A DNA stretch of 9,120 bases, from contig JBKEDE010000050.1 of the NCBI GenBank assembly GCA_047975265.1, positions 1-9,120 of the forward strand, in the 5' to 3' direction. The stretch's first letter is position 1. Each line of letters opens with the position of its first letter. Made by a program: the position numbers and the translations under genes. Origin of the DNA: UJ101 sp047975265 (GTDB taxonomy: Bacteria; Bacteroidota; Bacteroidia; Flavobacteriales; UJ101). Positions 6,561 to 9,120 of the stretch are shown here, in pieces. The notes under the pieces are model-generated. The model worked only from the letters and a program-made list of their open reading frames with translations. It did not search any database and was not told the origin of the DNA.

Positions 6561-7085
6561 TTATATCCACGGTGTTTGTCTTATCAGTTTCCAATTTTGT
6601 TTGTCCGAATTGTCGTTGGGCATTAAAATCAAAGGTGCGTCAATTTCGTTTGATGAAATTGTTATGAATAAGTCCGTGTTTTTCAATCGTATTTTATAAG
6701 TTTCGTCCGCTTGTTTTAGAAATTCCCAATGTTGTAAAGTTGTTCCGCCCATTGATTGTTGCCACAGACCAACTCCACTTTTTGGTGTTGATTTGGGTTG
6801 AAAAGTTTTCTCGGTAAATAGATTCTTTAAAAGAAAAGTATTTTCTCCCAAATCTATCATTTCCCAAGTAACACATTCCCAATTTTTGTGTGAGTAGCCA
6901 ATGATTTTATTTTCGTTTTTCGTTCCTGCGTTGAAAGCTCTTATTACTGTTTCCGAAGCCACATTTTGAATAGCATAGGTGTTTTCAAAACTTAACTTTT
7001 TGTTGATGTCTTTTCTTATTCGTGGAACAACTACAATCGAAATAATAGCAATAATTCCGATTAATATAAAAAATGCGTATTTCAT
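6561..7085 (-). CDS. Membrane-anchored ricin-type (beta-trefoil) lectin-like protein
   Basis: A 174-residue protein. Residues 4-20 (AFFILIGIIAIISIVVV) form a single N-terminal membrane anchor or signal segment, followed by a basic stretch (PRIRKDINKK). Residues about 35-170 look like one ricin-B-type lectin repeat set: QxW motifs at Q118-W120 and Q163-W165, a related NWECVTWEM near 69, and YKIRLKNTDLFITI between them. Such domains bind sugars, but single-domain anchored forms have no settled role. The ATG at 7085 overlaps the SDR stop in the ATGA arrangement, so translation is probably coupled and the longer upstream frame inside the SDR gene is not needed. The stop is followed by palindromic element copy 3. 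Confidence 0.8.
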   Translation of the reverse strand: MKYAFFILIGIIAIISIVVVPRIRKDINKKLSFENTYAIQNVASETVIRAFNAGTKNENKIIGYSHKNWECVTWEMIDLGENTFLLKNLFTEKTFQPKSTPKSGVGLWQQSMGGTTLQHWEFLKQADETYKIRLKNTDLFITISSNEIDAPLILMPNDNSDKQNWKLIRQTPWI

Positions 7086-7948
7086 AAATAGGGTTTTAGA
7101 ATTTGTTGTGAATAATCCCAAACCTTTTGTTCGCTTTCTTTTGACCAATATTTGTCGCTTGGTTTTTCAATTTTTTTTCGGTTGCCGAAAAATTCGCCAG
7201 TTACATTTTCAACTTCGGGTGATGAAGCTAAATAAATGCCGGTCATTGCACCTTTTTCGGGTGAGTCGGTAAATAATAATGCCACTTTGAAAATGGTGTT
7301 TATCAAAAATCCTTTGTCCGAGTCTTGTCCGAAGTTAGTTGCGGCAGCTCCCGGATGACAAACATTTACCGTGATATTATTGATTCCTTTTTCTTTCAGA
7401 TAAGCAACCATTTTTCTTGAAACCCAAATAAGGTAAAGTTTTGACATTCCGTAAGTTGAAGGTGCAGAATAGTTGTTTTGCATTTGGAAATCGTCAAAGT
7501 TTGGTTTGCCACTTCGTTTGTGCATTGCGGAAGAAAGATTGACAATTCTTGCTGACTTACTTTTTACCAACAAATCGGTTAAAGACTGCATTAATAAAAG
7601 CGGTGCGAACAAGTTTAGCGTAAACGTTTTTTCCAAACCTTCTGCGGTTGTTTCTCTGGTTTTGTTAGAAATAGCACCTGCATTATTGACCAAAACGTCC
7701 AATTTTTCGTATTGGTTTTTTAGTTCGTTTGCCATTCTTGCCGTGTCTTTTAATGACAATAAATCAGCTACTGCCAAGTCTATATTTTTGTTTCCCGTTT
7801 CGTTGATAATCTCGTTTCTGACGGTTTCCAATTTGGCTTCATTCCGTCCGTGAATGATGATTTGATGTCCTTGTTTGGCTAATTCGGTTGCGGTAATTTT
7901 TCCTAAACCTTGAGTAGCTCCTGTTATTAATATTGTTTTTATATTCAT
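7082..7948 (-). CDS. Short-chain dehydrogenase/reductase (retinol-dehydrogenase-like SDR)
   Basis: A 288-residue NAD(P)-dependent oxidoreductase of the classical SDR fold. Seen in order: the nucleotide-binding motif TGATQGLG (9-16), an adenine-ring Asp at 62 (ADLL), NNAG (88-91), catalytic Ser 139/140 (NLSS), YGMSK giving the Y166xxxK170 pair, and HPG (198-200). All key residues are present; substrate cannot be told. The start is set at MNIKTILITG (7948), because longer versions need a TTG and add residues before the nucleotide-binding strand. A Bacteroidota-type promoter lies upstream. The gene is transcribed away from the MerR regulator, which probably controls it, and overlaps the lectin gene by 4 bases at its end. 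Confidence 0.92.
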   Translation of the reverse strand: MNIKTILITGATQGLGKITATELAKQGHQIIIHGRNEAKLETVRNEIINETGNKNIDLAVADLLSLKDTARMANELKNQYEKLDVLVNNAGAISNKTRETTAEGLEKTFTLNLFAPLLLMQSLTDLLVKSKSARIVNLSSAMHKRSGKPNFDDFQMQNNYSAPSTYGMSKLYLIWVSRKMVAYLKEKGINNITVNVCHPGAAATNFGQDSDKGFLINTIFKVALLFTDSPEKGAMTGIYLASSPEVENVTGEFFGNRKKIEKPSDKYWSKESEQKVWDYSQQILKPYL

Positions 7949-7962
7949 TTTAAAATCATTTT

Positions 7963-7990
7963 TTTGGTGCAAAATTATGTGATACATTTG
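7963..7990 (+). promoter_or_regulatory. Predicted promoter of the MerR gene
   Basis: TACATTTG (7983-7990) fits the Bacteroidota -7 consensus TANNTTTG. A TTTG at 7963-7966, 16 bases before it, may be the -33 element. This places a start point near 8000 and a leader of about 65 bases before the ATG at 8064. Confidence 0.5.
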
Positions 7991-8000
7991 CAACTAACAA
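7970..8000 (-). promoter_or_regulatory. Predicted promoter of the SDR-lectin operon
   Basis: On the minus strand TAATTTTG (7977-7970) fits TANNTTTG, and a TTG at 8000-7998 lies 20 bases upstream of it, a normal spacing. The two divergent promoters overlap, so only one can probably be used at a time. Confidence 0.5.
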
Positions 8001-8021
8001 GTATGTACTATACTCTATACT
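8000..8021. promoter_or_regulatory. Putative MerR-type operator
   Basis: AGTAT (8000-8004) and ATACT (8010-8014) form an inverted repeat. The last arm is part of a direct repeat CTATACT (8008-8014, 8015-8021), so a second ATACT sits 7 bases on. It lies just upstream of the SDR promoter's -33 element and at the MerR start-point region. Binding by the neighbouring regulator is inferred from position only. Confidence 0.35.
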
Positions 8022-8063
8022 ATAAGTTTTTTATGTTAAAATTTGTCAAAACAATTTAATCAT

Positions 8064-8426
8064 ATGCTAATCAATGAGTTATCAAAAAAGGTTGAGATGT
8101 CAATTCACACCATTCGTTATTATGAGAATTGGGGTTTAATTGAAGGACTGTCGGATGAGAATGTGAAAACCAATAATTACAAGGATTATGACAAAGTTGC
8201 GGTTGAACGTTTGCAAATTATAAAAGAAGCCAAAGAAGTTGGGTTTACTTTAAAGGAAATTCGCCAAATGTTGGATTCTTGGTTTGGAAGCAATGAGAAA
8301 TTTGAAGAACAGATTGTGCTTTTCAATTCCAAAATTCAGGAAGTCGATGAAAAAATCCGCAGGTTAAAACAGATTAAAAAAAGATTGGTTCAGGTTGTTG
8401 ATGAACTCGGAAAACGGGAATGTTAG
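8064..8426 (+). CDS. MerR-family transcriptional regulator
   Basis: A 120-residue DNA-binding regulator. Residues 1-24 (MLINELSKK...SIHTIRYYENWGLI) are the typical MerR helix-turn-helix start, followed by the winged part with NNYKDYD and VERLQIIKEAKEVGFTLKEI (up to about 69). Residues 77-117 form the Lys/Glu-rich dimerisation helix. The C-terminus stops there, with one Cys as the last residue and no metal-binding Cys cluster or effector domain, so the inducer is unknown. ATG at 8064 is preferred over the in-frame TTG at 8043, because MerR proteins usually begin right at this MLINELS motif. It diverges from the SDR gene and ends convergent to the AraC gene with 74 bases between them, where I see no clear terminator. 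Confidence 0.9.
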   Translation: MLINELSKKVEMSIHTIRYYENWGLIEGLSDENVKTNNYKDYDKVAVERLQIIKEAKEVGFTLKEIRQMLDSWFGSNEKFEEQIVLFNSKIQEVDEKIRRLKQIKKRLVQVVDELGKREC

Positions 8427-8500
8427 CTTTGGATTTAAAATGTAGATTTACGAAAAAAGCAGAAAATTATTTATTTTACGTATTAACGGTAGTACTTTTG

Positions 8501-9120
8501 TCAGTTAAAGGTTTGCTTGAACTCCAATGGTGTCAAATTCGTTTTTTTCTTGAATAACTTACTGAACGATTGCGGAAACTCAAATCCCAATTGATAAGCG
8601 ATTTCACTTACCGATAGGTTTGTGGTAGATAATAATTCCTTGGCTTTTTCTATCAGTTTTTCGTGAATGTGTTGTTGGGCTGTTTGTCCTGTTAGGTTTT
8701 TCAGCATATCGCTCAAATAACTTGCCGACAGGTTCAATTCTTCAGCAATTGGTTGAACAGTTGGCAATTGGTTGGTTTCATCGCTAAAATAGTTGTTCAA
8801 AATTATTTCCATTCTCGACAAAGTGTCGTTTCCAATGGTCTTTCGTGTAATAAATTGCCGATTGTAATTGCGGTCAATATGTACCAAAAGCAACTCTATG
8901 TTCCCAATCATCACGTCTTGACTGAATTTGTCAATATTGTTTTGATACTCGCTTTCTATGGATTTGAAAAGATTGATTATGATGGCTTCTTCTTTGTCTG
9001 AAAGAAATAACGCCTTGTTGTTACTATACGAAAAAAATCCGTATTCCTTAATGGTTTTTGTCAACGGATAACCTCGTATAAAATCGGGATGAAAAATGAG
9101 GTGATAACCTGACACCTTAA
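8501..9120 (-). CDS. AraC-family transcriptional regulator (N-terminus outside the window)
   Basis: The frame is open to the window edge, so the GTG at 9115 is unlikely to be the true start. The visible 206 residues begin in the sensor part with GYHLIFHPDFIRG and KEYGFFSY, as in AraC regulators of Bacteroidota. The C-terminal 85 or so residues hold the two helix-turn-helix motifs: PIAEELNLSASYLSDMLKN, and LSVSEIAYQLGFEFPQSFSKLFKKKTNLTP. Family members activate neighbouring metabolic or stress genes; the target may lie outside the window or be the SDR operon. It is convergent to the MerR gene. Confidence 0.9.
   Translation of the reverse strand, partial: KVSGYHLIFHPDFIRGYPLTKTIKEYGFFSYSNNKALFLSDKEEAIIINLFKSIESEYQNNIDKFSQDVMIGNIELLLVHIDRNYNRQFITRKTIGNDTLSRMEIILNNYFSDETNQLPTVQPIAEELNLSASYLSDMLKNLTGQTAQQHIHEKLIEKAKELLSTTNLSVSEIAYQLGFEFPQSFSKLFKKKTNLTPLEFKQTFN

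Noticed and set aside
6514..6699. Plus-strand ORF across palindromic element copy 3 and the end of the lectin gene
   Set aside because: It runs antisense to the lectin gene and through the repeat, with no protein-like features.

Overview
The window looks like a chromosomal segment of a flavobacterium or a close relative in the Bacteroidota. The DNA is AT-rich, genes lack strong purine-rich ribosome sites, one promoter region fits the Bacteroidota TTG / TANNTTTG pattern, and the housekeeping gene present is a bacterial-type glucose-6-phosphate isomerase. Species cannot be told from this alone.

Positions 1-4284 (+ strand) are an accessory region. It opens with the tail of a gene that probably belongs to the same family as the 435-residue protein at 2977-4284. 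Next come a LysM-domain protein (423-1496), a frameshifted small membrane protein (1498-2038), a short chimeric ORF (2043-2414), an intact paralogue of the membrane protein (2416-2973), and a 435-residue protein with a PAAR-like (DUF4280-like) N-terminus and a membrane-active or effector-like remainder (2977-4284). The order is best explained by a tandem duplication of about 0.92 kb that ran from inside the LysM gene to inside the PAAR-like gene. It made a fusion of PAAR-like head and LysM-protein tail at the junction and left two diverged copies of the membrane gene. I read the module as effector / accessory / possible immunity genes of a contractile injection system (T6SS-like); that role is inference.

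Positions 4285-4703 hold a truncated copy of a palindromic repeat and a decayed coding remnant. On the minus strand, 4704-6356 is pgi. On the same strand, an SDR oxidoreductase (7948 to 7082) overlaps a membrane-anchored ricin-type lectin gene (7085 to 6561) by 4 bases. A divergent MerR-type regulator starts at 8064, with overlapping promoters and a repeated operator-like sequence between it and the SDR gene. The window ends with an AraC-family regulator on the minus strand, whose N-terminus lies outside.

The most unusual structure is a palindromic element about 187 bp long. It is present as two full copies (193-384, and 6552 to 6366 on the minus strand) and one partial copy (from 4293). Each copy begins 8-9 bases after the stop codon of a gene and is oriented with that gene. 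The nested, asymmetric inverted-repeat design resembles integron attC sites, but no integrase is visible. The block 379-4293 would then be a multi-gene cassette-like unit between two elements.
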